Positions 25,334-39,090 of a DNA stretch of 64,000 nucleotides are shown here, piece by piece. This stretch comes from Diadema setosum (taxonomy: Eukaryota; Echinodermata; Echinoidea; Diadematoida; Diadematidae), in contig CM067072.1 in NCBI GenBank assembly GCA_033980235.1, positions 25,822,192-25,886,191 of the forward strand, given 5' to 3'. How positions within the stretch are numbered: position 1 is the stretch's first letter; each line of letters starts with the position of its first letter. Made by a program: the position numbers and the translations under genes. The notes below the pieces were generated by a model that did not search any database, was not told the origin of the DNA, and saw nothing but the letters and a program-made list of their open reading frames with translations.

Positions 25334-25779
25334 AGGACAGAAGTCCTCACAAAACCGTCAAGGGCCTGTGTACAAATTAGTTGCAGTTGATAATAAGCGC
25401 AATATTGATCATATCTGCGTGGCTAATTCCTTTGCTGAACATTGAAACGTGACACAATCGATGGCAACACTCGATGGTTTGGGGGCCCTGACATCATCCC
25501 CAGAATATTTGACGAATGTGCGGCAGAAATATCGCCAGTGGACCAAGATGTATGGATGAGGAATGATGTACAGTGGGTGCTTAATTTTAAGAAAGTGCGT
25601 GCTGCAAGCCAGGATTAGGAAGGTGTATTTGATTTCATTACAAGTGCAGCATGGCATAGTATGATTCCAAACAAAGGAATCAAGATTCATGAACTGAATT
25701 GCAAGTGCCGAGACTCATGGGGGCAGGGAGTGAAGTTATGTACAGAAGCTGCCAATTTGAGCTGATCTGATCCCCTCAC
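25334..25779. other. Intronic sequence, no feature recognised
   Basis: Mixed-composition intron. A minus-strand 93-codon frame (25409-25690) has no recognisable similarity. Confidence 0.45.
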
Positions 25780-26090
25780 AGTGGAGACTTACCATCTCAG
25801 TGGGCCGCCGGAGCGGGGCCCTCGCTGTCCAGATGAACGTTGCCACGGTGACCTCATGGTGAGGGTAAGAAGCTGTACAGCAAGGAGAGATGCTGGCATG
25901 GGAGATGGGAGGGGGAGGGGGGAGCGGGAGGATGTTGTAATGATGTGTGACTGTGAGGAGGGAAGTCCAGTCAGAGGTGATCTCCTCTGCAGTCAAGCTC
26001 TGGCGATGAGACGTGGAGTTATTGCTCCCCTCCCCTCCGTCTTATCTCCCGTCTGCCCCCTCATCCGATGGTGCGCGGCCCGGTAGGACA
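25780..26090. promoter_or_regulatory. Candidate intronic regulatory patch (GC/CpG-enriched)
   Basis: GC-rich interval containing GGGCCGCCGGAGCGGGGCCC, AACGTTGCCACGGTGACC (an RFX X-box-like half-site arrangement) and GTGCGCGGCCCGG. Open frames of 101 and 86 codons on opposite strands are compositional. The regulatory role is inferred. Confidence 0.3.
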
Positions 26091-29000
26091 GAGAGAGCAC
26101 AGCAGAGAGATGTGCTGATAAATCGTCGTGCACCTGGATAAGTCGTCATTGATCAAATGGCACAGAGGGTGGAATTAGTGAAATATTAACTTTGATAAGT
26201 GTGGATTCACTTTTCACTACCAGTAGACAAAAGGACCGATGTTCGTCTATCATATGTAGTATGTGTTGTTGCAGGAAAACACAGAATCAATCCATATTCA
26301 TGACAGCACGGAGCTCTATAACAGACGAAGATCAATAACATGTATTTGGGTATTGAAAGACATAGCTGATTCTTTTTGATCTCTTGATCTCTTAATCTCT
26401 CACAAACAGCTCCCGTTGTGGAAATTTATTCTCCTTGCAGATAATTTGTTCTGTAAATTTGTGGATTGATGGGAGTATTCCTCAACTTTATATAATGTTT
26501 ATGTGCTAACTTCTAGTGGGATAGCAGTGCCAGTGTGATTTGGGCTAGTAGTTTCCAGATTCGTGTTAGCATAACATGTTAGCATAATCGAAAGTGGGTA
26601 GTCAGGGTTGAAGAAATGTAAAGTCAACCTTGCCCCAGTCGAATCTATTTTGACTGTAGAAATAGAATCAGCTTTGAGAAAATTTCGAGTTATGAGGGGT
26701 TAAAATCAATAGAATGTAAAGAGAAGAGGACTTGAAAAGACCGTCGATCTGGGCGATTATTCGACTTACGTGACTGTACATAGGTTTGACGATCTCAAAT
26801 GTACACTTTCCTGATTTGGTCTAATTGTCTGGACAGACAGAGAAACAATAACAACAAAACAAAATATCCCCTAGCTGAGTAGATCGTCTGATGGGGGAGG
26901 GGGGGGGGGGGGTGGTATTCTGACCTTGACATCACTCCTCACCATCCCATGCCATTGTTCCATGGAGTCAGGATTTTACCCCCCCCCAAAAAAAAAACAA
27001 AAAAAAACAACAACAACAACAACAACAAACAAACAAACAAACAAACAGAGAGCCTGGAGAAGAAGGTGAGAGAAACGCTGAGATGGGATGACCCAGAATG
27101 ATTCCATCTTTGTGCTTGCCTGAACTCGAGCGTGTCACGCTCCATTTTAGGGAATTTCCCACCTCTGGAGCACTGGGAATAGAGCCCTCCCAACAGTCAT
27201 AGGCCCATAAATTGTGCAGATTTCTAGGACTGAAATGCGTCAGAATTGATGGACTGTTGACTCAAACGAAATGTGATTCAGCTTTTCTTCTTCTTTGTTA
27301 TTGACACAGTGACCCAAGTATCATATCTCAGATTACAAGCTGAAACAAAGGGAGATGTCCCAAGGCAGTGGAAAAGTTTTGTTTTTTTGTTTTTTGTTTT
27401 TGGTTTTTTTTTTGAGGGGGGGGGGGGGGAAACCTGGGAGGACAGTAACAGAGATTGGTATTAGGTTAACTTGAAGTTAGGATAAGTATTAGCTAGTGAA
27501 ACAAGGGACGTCAGGCACTCTCTTGGTACGGTACCTATCATGCGTTTACCAGGGACACCACACAGCTGTGAGACTAATGCCTCCCCCGTTCGAATTCGCC
27601 CGAATCAGAATTTATTACATCACTCTCAAATGCCTGCCATTCCCGATGTGATTAATTTGGGGATATTAATTTCACATCAGGGAGTCTGGGCGCGTGTGTG
27701 TGTGTGTGTGTGTGTCAGTTTGTGTGTGGATGGATAGGCTGTAAAATGTTGCTACTCTGTGTGTGCCTGTGTATGTGAGGTGGAGCTGTGATTGATGTAT
27801 TGGCATTTACACCAGTATTACACCAGTATTAAAGGTAATACACACTAATGTAGTGTCAGGCAGTGACAATAGCAAAAAAAAAAAAAAAAAAATTCAAGTT
27901 GGCTAGATATAAATCGACATTGCTATCCATGAGACATTCAAGTCTCAAATGTATTCTTTTGATGTATTATTTTTTTTTGTAACTGCTTTTGATTGCCCCT
28001 GAGTTTTTGAATTGGCTCAGTATTGTGTGTGCTGAATGTGTCATTAGTAACAAGTTCTGTTGTAGACATTTAGCTTGGCATTTGTCAAAAGGTTGAAGGT
28101 TTAAATGGTGAGACAATGTGATAGCGATGTGTTCTATATGAGTGAGGATTCAAATTTTTTCAATCATTTATATTTTTTCCACTCGTTTCCTTTAATTAGA
28201 TTTTAAGATTTAACAGGCATGCATTTTGCTGGGTGAGAGATAATGCTGAGTATTGTTGTCATTGTAGCGTCTCATGGAATTTGAGCGTAGCACATTTTAT
28301 TTATTTTTTTATTCTCTCCATTTTTTTTTTTATGTATGTCACAATATCCAAAAAGAATATATATATGTTTTTGATATGTCAGGCATGATATTCTGTAGAT
28401 TTAAATCTGATTTCAGATTTTTTTTTTTTCAACAGACCTCAATATCATTCCTGATATGTGGAAAAGAACACATCAGGAGTAAGGTTTTGTGGAGTGAAGG
28501 TGAATTGAGAATACCCATTTCTTTCAGCATCTTATCCCATCCCAGTACATGCTGATGAGCTTGTTCTTCCAGCAAAACAAAACAGATGTCTGTTCTATTA
28601 AATGGGGTGGTGGGGGGGGGGGGGGGGGGGGGGAGAGGGATGGTCTGGGCTAGGATGGAAACTGAGAAAAATGAGTAGGGAATGAAAAATGCAACAAGCC
28701 GTTCTGATTTACACACAGGTATCATGTTGTGTGTTCGTTAGCCCGGCGGCCCCTCTCATTCTTCCCTGGCTCCTTATCAATGCAGCTATTCATGCGACAC
28801 AACACGTCCACTTTGTAAATGGAGTAGGGCCTAGTATCGTCAATCAAGAGTTGTGTGTGTATGTGTGTGTCTACGTGCGTGTGTGTGTGTGAGTGAGCTA
28901 GTTTTTGCTGAGAAGGAAGGAAAGGAGCTTTTTCGTTTTTTTTCTTTTTATATTTTTAGGAGCTCTCTGGAAGAAAAGTGTTGAGAGCAGTGTGCACTGA

Positions 29001-30411
29001 AATGTTTAAGGTTTGTGAAAAGAACATTTCTCCAAAGTGTTGATTTCACACATTTGCAGCGGGGGTAGTTTGAGATATAATGTTGGTGAATAAAGGCCAT
29101 ATGTTACTTTAATGAATTGTGACTGCGGATTGATAATATCACATCATAACTTAGAAGTATGAAGCGTGCCTAGGATTATAAAACATTACCATGACATGAC
29201 AGGTCACCCCTTCATGGAACTGAAGATTATCCTTGATTCTCTCGTGATTTTAGACAAAATGATGGACAAAATAATAGGCATATTTCTACCCTCATGACAG
29301 TATTATAGCCTACAATGTATTATGATATAAACCCTGTCCGATTTGTACCCTTTTCATAAACTCAATTGTGTGGATGATATCCACATTATTTGGTTGTAAA
29401 ATGGGGGAGGACCAGAGTAATCTACATTGTTTCAATGCTGCTATTGTCCACATAATTCATGTATCCACATCCCAAACCAGGCTTGGAGTTTGTGAACCTA
29501 AGTTCCAAAATGATGTAGACAAATACAATTTCCATAGAATTTTTCACATTATTTTGCATATGATTGGGGGATGCATTTGTTAAAGGGGTATTATTCCACT
29601 GAATCTGGTCTTCAAGAGTCCCTTGATTGTGAAATTTTAAAATCAGACTGATGGCTATCATTCCATCTGCTCAATCAGTGAATTTTTGCCTGAACAAATG
29701 GGAAGATTAATCCTTTGCAAAATGTTCTTGCCCAGCCTAGGAACATTCCAACTCCTCTGGAGTGATAAACCAGTCCCAATAAGTACACCAGATCAGTTGT
29801 CTTCATATGAAATTTTCTGTGTGAATAGTATAGCTGTATCGCATTCCCCTTTCCACCCACAAGTTTTTGTCCCGTGGGGATGAATGCTCTCGAGTGGCCA
29901 TGCACGACACGTAATATCTACGTGATGCAAACTGAGCACATCTCGTTTGCCGGGCAGTAGAGAGAAATGATATTTTCATATTTGTAAGTGCTTCAGATAT
30001 CTTGCACTGTCCTTTCTTTCTGAAGGTGTATCAGCTCTCATTCTTGATGCAATTTCTTCTAGTCTCTCTCTCTCGTTTTTTTTTTTCCCCCCCCCCCCCC
30101 CCCCCCGACTCCAGAGATTTGTAGCCAGTCAAGATCTCGTTTTGTTGGATTGATTGTTTTGGATGAGGAGGCATTTGACAGGGAGTGTGTTTCAGGGATT
30201 TGATAGAGAGCGTTGTTGACAACAAAATACTCTGCATTCCTCGGGGCAGTTGTCACGGCGCATGGAAATTGTCAAATTGATGGCGAACGTTGATAAATGA
30301 GCACACATGGGTACATTTGTTTCTGTAGCCCTTCATGCTATTAGAGTGAACAGCATTTTTCTAGACTTCTCTTTTATGCCCAGAAATGAGGCTTGAATGC
30401 TAATTGTCAGG
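26091..30411. other. Intronic sequence with many simple repeats
   Basis: No gene recognised. It holds a G run (26895-26912), a C run followed by A, then (AAC)n and (AAAC)n (26979-27047), T then G runs (27379-27429), (TG)n (27694-27716), an A run (27873-27891), T runs at 28321 and 28418, a run of about 25 G (28609-28633), (TG)n at 28853-28892, and T then C runs (30077-30106). Confidence 0.6.
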
Positions 30412-30717
30412 TTAACCCTTTATTTGCCATGATCATTCAAATTAGACCACCATACACAGTGCTCTACTCCCATGGTACATTGTGCGTTTAGAAATGCCTT
30501 ACAGTGGTTTTAATTCCTGTTGTATTTCGCAGATTTCATCATGCATATGATATGTGGCCATTAGTGGGATATTTTCCTCTCTATAGTTTTATGATAGACA
30601 AAAAGGGAGTGATCATCTTACTGCTCACCAACCCCTTCGTTGCTTATGGCCTCCAGATTTGACTTGTCACTGGGAAAATGTGAGCCCCAGCACTTTTCTT
30701 GGAACATGCAGGGTTAA
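30412..30717. mobile_element. TTAA/CCCT-ended MITE, piggyBac-like
   Basis: 306-bp interval bounded by TTAA on both sides, with ends TTAACCCTTTATTTGCC and, reverse complemented, TTAACCCTGCATGTTCC. Short inverted repeats of this form fit a small non-autonomous piggyBac-like element. The inverted repeat is short (about 12 of 17 match), so the call is moderate. Confidence 0.5.
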
Positions 30718-32289
30718 AGTACATGGAGATGACTCTCTTTCGATAGAACTTTGCCTCAGTTGCAGCATCATCAGTCCCTGATAAAGCCAATTATTCTCGC
30801 ACATAACTAGGTCGGAGCCCAGGGAGGGGCGAGTGATGACAAAAGGTTAGATCAGGAGAAATGGGACAACAGATAGCCTCAAGTCCAAATAGTCAGACAA
30901 AATGGCTTTAAAGACTTTGGGTTTTTGCACGAATCAGAGATGGTAAGACAGAGGAGACACATTGGAAACATCAACAACAACAACAAGAAGGATGTAGGTC
31001 GGGAGTTTGCTTACCCTGTCAGCGGTTCTTCCAGTCGCTGATGTATGGGCGAGATTTGGAGCCGGTAGGAGGAGAAGAAGGAGTGGCCGGTAGTAGGTCT
31101 GCTGCTATGCTGTCACTGGAAGCTAAGGGCCTAGCTGATATCCAGCAAGATCCCCCACGCACTCTACCATCATCATTGTAGCCGCTGCCTTGCCCACTGG
31201 TATTATTTTCCAAATGGTCACTTGGAGTCTTTAATTGCAGAATGATGACAGTGGACCGGCAGAGATAAATGACCGGCACTGGGGTTGGCTGCAGGACTGC
31301 TGCAGAGGGTAGAGCAGGGGATCTTTGGAAGTTTGTCATCCATGAAGGGCAAGGTAGAGGGGCAATGGATGGGGCTAGGGGGAGGGGGTAAAGGGATGGG
31401 AGGGGTATGATAGGTAAAGGGAAATGGTAACTAGAAAATAGTGTTGTTAGTGATGAGAGAGATGGGTGAGAGGGGAGATGTGCAATGTTGGGGAGGGGGA
31501 GGGGATTTTTGGAAGGTGAGGGAGAAGGGAGGATGATACCAGAAAAAAAGTTTGGAAAGTTGGAAGTAGGCCTACAGTGTTGGGCTGGTGTTAATGAGCA
31601 GCAGTTAATGTGCTTGAGATGACAAGAATAGCCATTGTTACTATTTCAAAATACTATAATATGTGTTTGTCTTCTAATTGGATACTTCATGAATTTTATG
31701 GTTATGCAAGTAATATAAGCTGAAAAGAAATTACAAGAATAGAACAGTATCAAAACACCACCCCAAATGGATTTGGGCTTGAGTTTCCTGTCAAACATAA
31801 CATTAACACTTTAACAGACAGTAGGATTTGCTATGATATTTTTGCCTCACTCGCCAACTCAGATTTTGCATTACACAGAGGCAGCAGGTGCTATTCTCCA
31901 ACTTCCCCAGCAGGTTTCTAGTGCTGCTGTATGAAAACGGAAATAAATAATGACTGCATGTTAGTGAAAGTGAATTGGAGTTCAGAACAGAAGCCTCATC
32001 AGTCATCAAAACTAATTGCGACAGCAACAGGAAAGTTCAGTGAGCTGGGTGTATGTTGATATGAAGAGATAGGCATGCCATCATACGGAAATTGTACTCT
32101 GATTTGCCCTTTTAACATGGCAAAGAGGTTAGTGTTTATGTAGAAATCACATGTTGGTTTGGTAATGGGAGACAGTTTTTTGCAAAAGCTGTGGCGTGGC
32201 CCGAAGATGAAGCAGTGTTTATACCATCAGAAAGGCTGGTGAGACTTAACAAAATAAATCTGGCGATGGGAAATAAATCAAGTCGCTCC
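30718..32289. other. Intronic sequence, G/A-rich in part
   Basis: A mixed-composition segment at 31019-31339 carries a 106-codon minus-strand frame of no recognised family. A G/A-rich stretch follows at about 31340-31560. The remainder is unremarkable. Confidence 0.45.
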
Positions 32290-32660
32290 ACGCAGGAGGA
32301 GCAGAGGTGGAAAAATGACAAGTTGCGCTGCGAAATGGGTTATTTTGTTAGCAATTTGCGTCTCGTCTCGGAAAAGGGAGATTACCTCCCGGGATGATAG
32401 CACACGCCCTTGCGGAGGGGTTTGTTTGGGTGGTGAGACGGTAACCGGCTGGAGGGGATGTGAGGATCGTTTCAGGGGGTGATCTGAGACGGCGCGATGT
32501 GTATCTCATGCGGCATTCGAGGTCGACAGCGAGTTTGTTCGGATTGAAACACCCAACGATGGAATGGGGGTTGGAGGGACCGTGGGATGTGCTTCTTACT
32601 GAGATGATCTTGCAAGGGATATCACCACACCGGGTGCCTGTTTGGGTGTTTGAAGCTGTC
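32290..32660. promoter_or_regulatory. Candidate intronic regulatory patch (CpG-dense)
   Basis: More than 20 CpG in about 350 bp by eye (for example GTCTCGTCTCGG, GACGGCGCGATG, CGAGGTCGACAGCGAG), against roughly one per 100 bp in the flanks. It overlaps opposed frames of 84 and 105 codons with no recognisable product. I infer an unmethylated regulatory element. Confidence 0.35.
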
Positions 32661-34623
32661 AACATTGTGATCTTGAAAGCCTATCAGCACAAACATACCC
32701 GATCCCAGTGCTAAAAATTACCAAGCGAGAGAAAGATTGGGGTGTTCCCTGTCCCAAGTGCACACACTTATACTGTTTTGATGTGGGAATTGAAAAACCT
32801 ATGAATACTTACAGATAAATGTCGATCGAAATATGCATAGAGTTATGCAAGTAACAAAGAGAGATAGTAAAGCAAACCAATCAAATGCAAAAGAGGCAAT
32901 TTTTTTTTCTTTTTTTCTTTTTTTTTTTTGGGGGGGGAGGTGAAGATAAATTCAGGTATCATCTTTTTGTAGAACTTTAAACAAGAAAGGAACTGAAAGG
33001 GAGTGATTACCTGTTGGTAGTGCTCGGAAGGCACGAGCAATTGAAGTAACCAGGGAGAACCGGGGAGGAAGACAGCTGTAGGTCATTGCACACAGGGGCC
33101 AGTGTCTCTCATTCACCGCTCACAGTCCATCGAATCTTGCTTCATAGCGCCTGCTAAAACACGAAAAATATGATAGATGACAAGTTAAATGAAAACATGC
33201 TATTAAAACCAACAAAATAGGGTATGAACAGGCCTTCCATCATCTATGTGTGAACATATGGACATGTGCATTGTAGTTGCACGTTTGTAAATGCACATAA
33301 TGATAATGCTAAATGTGTCCAAGCTGTTTGTAGAGAAGAATTGTCAATATTGACAAAGGAAAGTAGACGGGCCAAATGAGGATGTATTCGGGCATTCGTA
33401 GCATAATTCTACAGCATATCAATGTGTGGTTCCTATTGTGTATGAATCAAAAGGTACAAGTGCATTAACATGGAGAAAAAAATATATCACAGATCCAAGA
33501 AAGTGATCCGTCTGTCAATTTGCCAAAGATGGATGAAACATATGAAGTCAATAATACCACCTGGTATGTCATCAAAATCAATTCATCCTCATACTCGATA
33601 GCAATTTGAATATTTTCAGTATCAATACAGTGTAGAGTATCTGAGGCAAAGGAGTCATGATGTGGGTCGTCCTTCCCCCCCCCATCTTTTCCTTTCTCTC
33701 TCCTTCTTCCCCATCACACTTCATTTTGCCTTCTTCACAAAGAGTCGATTGCAATCTAGATAAATTGGATTTTACGTCGGGTTCGGTTAACGCTGGGCCC
33801 ACTGGCCGATGGGAGCGGGATTCCTCGCCGTGTCAACAAGTCATTTTTAATTTGTGCCGGACCAAATGCGTGATTAAGTTCCACCCTCCCCTCAGAGGAT
33901 ATGTAAGCGTAGCTTTTGAGAAATCTTGATGAAGATCAGTTGCGGATAATTTGCGGAGTCAGTTTTAAAGGTACACCCTCTCTTTCTTGTTTTTTTTTTG
34001 TAGTTGTTGTTATTGTTTTTTTGAGCTTTACACATTCTGGGTGAATTTTTGTATGTGGAAAGATCATATACTAATAGACTCCTTTTTTTTTTTAACATTC
34101 GTTTGAGAACTGCCTCTATGACTTTGTACATGTTATTGATGTAGAAAATAATTTTGCTAGAAATTGTCAGGTCTGGTCACCGCTGTGTAACAAAGTGTAA
34201 TTAAAATATTAAGTATTTTCTTTTAGACTTTTACTTTGGTCCTTTGATGCACTTCTAAAGAGCATCTCGTAGTCATCAGTCAGTTTGAAATTTGTCTATT
34301 TCACCCCCCCCCCCATTAGCATTATCTCCTGACTGTGAAGCAAATAGTATAACAGGTTTCCAACATATGTCAGTGCTATACAGCCACAGGTGGCCAAGTT
34401 CTGTTTTTTGACTTTTCAAACAATTGGTTGCTCTGTGAAGCTTCAAGGATTGGAGAAGTCTTTTATCCTTCGTACATGCCAATCTGCCTATCTATCCATC
34501 CATCCATCCATCCATCCATCCATTCACCTAGCAATGTATCTGTCTATAAAGCTAGCTACTTTAAAGTTTAATGGAAAGTTGAAGAGGTGTTCGTAGCATA
34601 ATTACAGTTGGGGGGTAGGGCTT
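32661..34623. other. Intronic sequence; small CpG patch at 33.77-33.9 kb
   Basis: T/C-interrupted T run then a G run at 32908-32938. A short CpG-rich stretch at about 33770-33875 includes TACGTCGGGTTCGGTTAACG. A T run lies at 34083, a C run at 34304-34314 and an (ATCC)n array at 34493-34523. No gene recognised. Confidence 0.5.
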
Positions 34624-34658
34624 TGCAATGCATCCTGGGAATCCCATAATGCATTGCA
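34624..34658. promoter_or_regulatory. Palindrome of two facing ZNF143/Staf-like sites
   Basis: A 35-bp near-perfect dyad: TGCAATGCAT at one end, ATGCATTGCA at the other, TGGGA-A-TCCCA at the centre; only two base pairs fail to match. Each half, read from the centre out, is TCCCAnnATGCATTGCA. This fits the known Staf/ZNF143 core (TCCCAGAATGCAYTGCG). Two head-to-head sites in one palindrome is unusual. Actual binding is inference. Confidence 0.6.
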
Positions 34659-37600
34659 GATGCAGACATAAATGCATATATGAGGCTTGATGGATGTTTT
34701 GTAAGATGAATACCGTAACAGGATTCAGTTCATGGTCATAAATATGGCACTTCCTTGTTGTTACTCTTCTGTCTGCTCAGGGGATAACATTTGAACACTT
34801 CAAGCATTTCAAGATGCTATTGTATTAGTCAATACTTTCTGTAGAATAAACATGGCGGATAGTTCAGGAGCTAATGATAAGAGGACTGGTGTGTTAGAAT
34901 AACAAGGAATATCTTTGTTTACACTGATTTCATGAATGAGTGCTACATTTTCTTGAAAGTGTTGCATTTTGCATCTATAAAAAATAAACACTTATGGTTT
35001 CAGAAACAGAAAGGATGATGTGAAAGAGTCCACCCCATCTTTCCACACATTCAACACAAACAAATTGCTCATCCAAAGTGGTATACGGCACTGCTCTTCA
35101 AATATCAGAAGCTTTATCGCAGATAACTACCTCCAGTGCTTCCTCCCTCCCTCACTCTATCTCTTTCTATCTTTCTACACATCGTATCTCTCTCTTTTTA
35201 CCTCGCTGTGATGCAAGCAGTACGATCTGGTTACCTCAGAGGACAGGCACAATAGACCTCAGCCTCTTCTTTTCATCACCATCTTGATTGGTTATTGACC
35301 TACTTTCTGGGAGGACTTGTAATGACCTCCCACCTTGGGTCCCCATGTATCTGTGCTACATGCACCGGGTAGCTAGTTTCTAGGAGCAAGGAGTTTTAGA
35401 AGCTCCTTTGCTACAAGTGAGATGATTCTTCCCCAATACTCTGTGTGCTCCGTGGAATAAAAGGTTAGGCGGCTATACGCTTTCAATTGGTGGCCCCTGG
35501 CAAGTAATATCCTTCTTTGGGCAAGTAAAAGGGAGATAGGACATGGCATGTCAGCTCAGTAATGGTCAAAGAAAGGTCAAACCTGAAGCAACCCGCAAAA
35601 GTGAACTAAAACTAGGGTTTTGTACCTGTTGGTAGTGTTTTTCACCATTAGTTAATATTAGTAAATTATACTTCAATTGTATGAAGATTGTATTAAATGT
35701 AAAACACACCCACTATATTAGCGTGTACACAAATTGATTGGTCCTCACCTCCATCCTGTACAATTTCTTGCAAGAAGTCTTTCTGTTCTTTACTTTTTTC
35801 TTTTCAGTAGCTATACTTGTTATTAAGGCTGATATTAGAATGTATATATCCGTTTGATATCTTTTTAAAGCTGGATTTGACATTACTTTGACCATTTTGA
35901 AACTTTGGCAATTTTAGGTGTCATTTTAGCAGGTACATTGTGATTTCAGCAGGTTTGAGCATATTTTAAGTTTGTTTTGTTAAGAGAGCTGACTAGATAT
36001 ATAAGAGTCCATACACTTCCCCCCTCCAAATGCCAAATAGATGTAGCTTCCATTTAGTCCCTGTAAAAGCCATTTACTAGTATTCATAATGTATTTCTAC
36101 GCCCCGGGGGAGAGTTGAGTCGCCACATTGGCGTGGCTAATGCTCTGCATTTTCGTGTTAGTGCAATAAATGACCGAGTTGGCCCCCGCAAAATAATGTT
36201 CACAACACCTGGCCAGGCACAAAGGTCTCTCTCTCTCCCTCCTCTCTCGCTCTTATATCATTCAGTGTGTATGAGAACCAATTCATCTCAAAGGATAGCA
36301 AAAGAGAAAACGATTTCCTGTATAATTTATTAATCAGATTTTTTTTTTCCCCCTCCTCCAATACCCTAAGCTCTTCAGGTGATGCATCCCTTATTAAACA
36401 CAATTTATAACCCTCTTGTGATATGATCACATGGGGTGGGGGAGAAATTGTACAAAGGAGAAAAAAACAAACGATGTATTATTAATTGCTGCCAGATGGG
36501 AGGTGCTGTGTTTGTATATTTTCATAATGTCAACGGAATAATGTCCTGTCATCCACGTTTAGTTTTTTTTGGCCAGGGTGCTGTATTTTGCCATCTATCC
36601 GCACGTAATTGATTCATGGGGAACTACGGAGGGTCTCCCGTATGTTTTTGTAAGCATTATTCTCGAGAAATGTTCAATCACTCAACAGCGATAAAAACAG
36701 AAGAGGACTGTAGGGGCCCTCAACCCCTCCCCCATGTGACCATAAATCAAAAACCATTTGCCTGCTTCATATTGAAGGGTTCTGTATTACCAGCCGTAAG
36801 GAACATTGTGATATTGATACCTCTGAAACATTCCCATATATAATCTCTTTCTACTCAATATAAAAGATGCATATTCTCTTGTGCTTTGTTTTCCTCATTT
36901 GTATACAAAATATAGTTTTGTTACTGTAGTGCATTTCTAAGAACAAATACAAGTACTTACAGATTGTAGCAGAGAGATATGGCATGGCTCACACTCTATG
37001 TAGTTTTACAATACACAAATACAAGCGATTTGAAAAAAAAAAAACCAACTAGATGGTGAAAAGTGTATGTTATTAATTTCAGCACAGCTCCTAGAATTAG
37101 CTAATGTTGAAATGATCATTTTCCAGATATATTTCATGAGTTTGGATCTATTTACTTCTCCCTGCCCACTTCTATTGTCAAATACTAATGCAAGAAGCAT
37201 GCATGTCTTCAGTTCTGGTTACGTATTTGCTCTCCAAGAATATCAAGTAGATACAACATTTTACATAAAAGAACACGGAGTCTGATACACAGTGACAGAT
37301 GTACTTTGAAAACACTTGTTGCTGAATAGTGCCTGGTATGGAAGACTGAGAAAAACCAAGATGTATCCAGTAAAGTGCATGGAGATAGATTGGGATTCGC
37401 CGCAGCAGCGTCCTGCTATCTGTGGGGGGACTTGTTGGCATGTTTGCGCCTCCGCATCCAGCGCAGCGGAGATTTTTTTTTTTTTTCTGCTTGCAGCATC
37501 GCTGAACTTAAGAGAGCGTGTAACTCTGATTGACTTGCACTTCGTTTCCTCTGCTGAACCATGATTAGACATTTCTTTTCTTTCCCCCCTTTTCCTCCTT

Positions 37601-38570
37601 CGCAACTTTGGCTAATTCTCCGACTGCGTTAGTCTGGCATTGACGAGCCCTCACGTTGTCTCCCGCGAGCTGTCACCCAACCACTGAGATGTCCGCAGGA
37701 AGAAGCTAAAATCCCCATCAATCAAACTGCCTTAATTTGATGGCAGGACAAACTTTATCAGCATTTTTCTGTCCTCCTTTTTTCCCCCCTTCTTCCGTTT
37801 TTATTTCTTGTTGTTCGAAGTCTCTTCTTGCCCAAGGACACATGCTAACTGTACATGTCATTCTTTTTCATCGCTGTATGTCTCTGAAGCTGTTGTCCCT
37901 GCATACTTGTTATTTCAGCTATCTGATGTGTTTTATTCTTAGGCAGAGCGTTCATTTGAAAATAGGTTAGGCAGACTGCCATGTTCTCCGCAATTTTGGG
38001 ACACAAATTTTTGAGTTGGGGGAAAAAGGTGAGAGCTTACAAGAATATGAACTGAACTTGATATGATAACATTTGCATGTTTGTTGCTATTTTTCTTTTC
38101 TTTTTCTTTTCTTTTTTTTTTGCGAGAGGTATGGAGTGTTGGCTCTGGCCAAAGTTCTGCTACCTCCTAGATTGACCTCAGAGAGAGAGAGAAAAAAAAA
38201 GAGAGTTGGTGAATGTTGCCATAAGATTCAGAAGTCCGCATCACTTGTGTATTGCCTGCGAGATTATGGAGTCAAAGGAATGTGCATGAGAAGCATGATG
38301 GGGGGCGGGGGTTACAGTTATTTGAGCTGGCCACTTATGGTGACAAGTTGATTGATTGATGGTTAAAAGACCAAAAAACATTTTGCCATCAAGTTTCATC
38401 TCTTCCTCTCCTCATGCATGTTTACAGCCAGCCCAAACTCCATAATTGCTATAGTATCAATATCTATTGTTAATGAAGCCATCTTGATTGATGTACACAC
38501 CTTTGCTCATTGGAACTGGACAGGGACACAATACAAAGTAGCCATGGATTGCATGTAATCATGGCCTGCT
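34659..38570. other. Intronic sequence with CpG patch at 37.38-37.7 kb
   Basis: No gene recognised. A (CT)n-like tract is at 36225-36255. The interval 37390-37700 is CpG-enriched (GCATCCAGCGCAGCGGAG, ATTCTCCGACTGCGTTAG, TCCCGCGAGC) and interrupted by a T run at 37472-37486. It carries opposed frames of 82 and 114 codons with no family resemblance. Confidence 0.45.
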
Positions 38571-38790
38571 TTAAAGGTACAGTTTACCATTGGGAGCACT
38601 GATTTTAGAAATGTTCGAGTTATCACATTTGATGCATATATGTGTAGGTCAATTGTGTCACAAAACATCCTACCATATAAAAATTTTGTAATGAAACCTA
38701 AAATATGAGAAGATATCACTATTTTTCTCCCTAAACCATAACTGTTGATGGTTCATTCTAGAAACAATTTTATTATAACTATTGTTCACA
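38571..38790. repeat. Possible interspersed repeat fragment
   Basis: Starts TTAAAGGTACAGTTTACCAT, the sort of TTAA plus AAGG start seen in the palindromic elements at 10418 and 51596. No matching right end was found, so it may be a truncated or different element. The end given is arbitrary. Confidence 0.25.
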
Positions 38791-39090
38791 TTTACTAAAC
38801 ATTGATTATCCTGATTAAAATTTTTACATTGGTTGTTTCTATCTCTAACTCACATGTTAGAACTATTTTGAAGCACTGAAGCTGCATTTTTGTTTCATCT
38901 GCATATGGTAAATAATGCCTCATGGGTCTTTCCTCTTCCTCAACCCATCCTTGTGTGTGTGTGTTTTGTTAATTTTTTTCCCTTTACATCGTTTTATAAA
39001 GATAACACCATGGTTATTCCTTGAACTCGTCTGATATGCCCAGCGTGTTTGATGGAGTTAACATGGGCAAGTGGTAATTAGCTTGGAATG
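38791..39090. other. Intronic sequence, no feature recognised
   Basis: AT-rich sequence with a short GTGTGTGT run at about 38953. Nothing else seen. Confidence 0.5.

Noticed and set aside
26630..26790. Possible further pogo-like element (GAGTTATGAGGGG and TTCGACTTACGTGACTG blocks)
   Set aside because: Resembles decayed pogo-type ends but matching inverted termini and TA flanks could not be defined.
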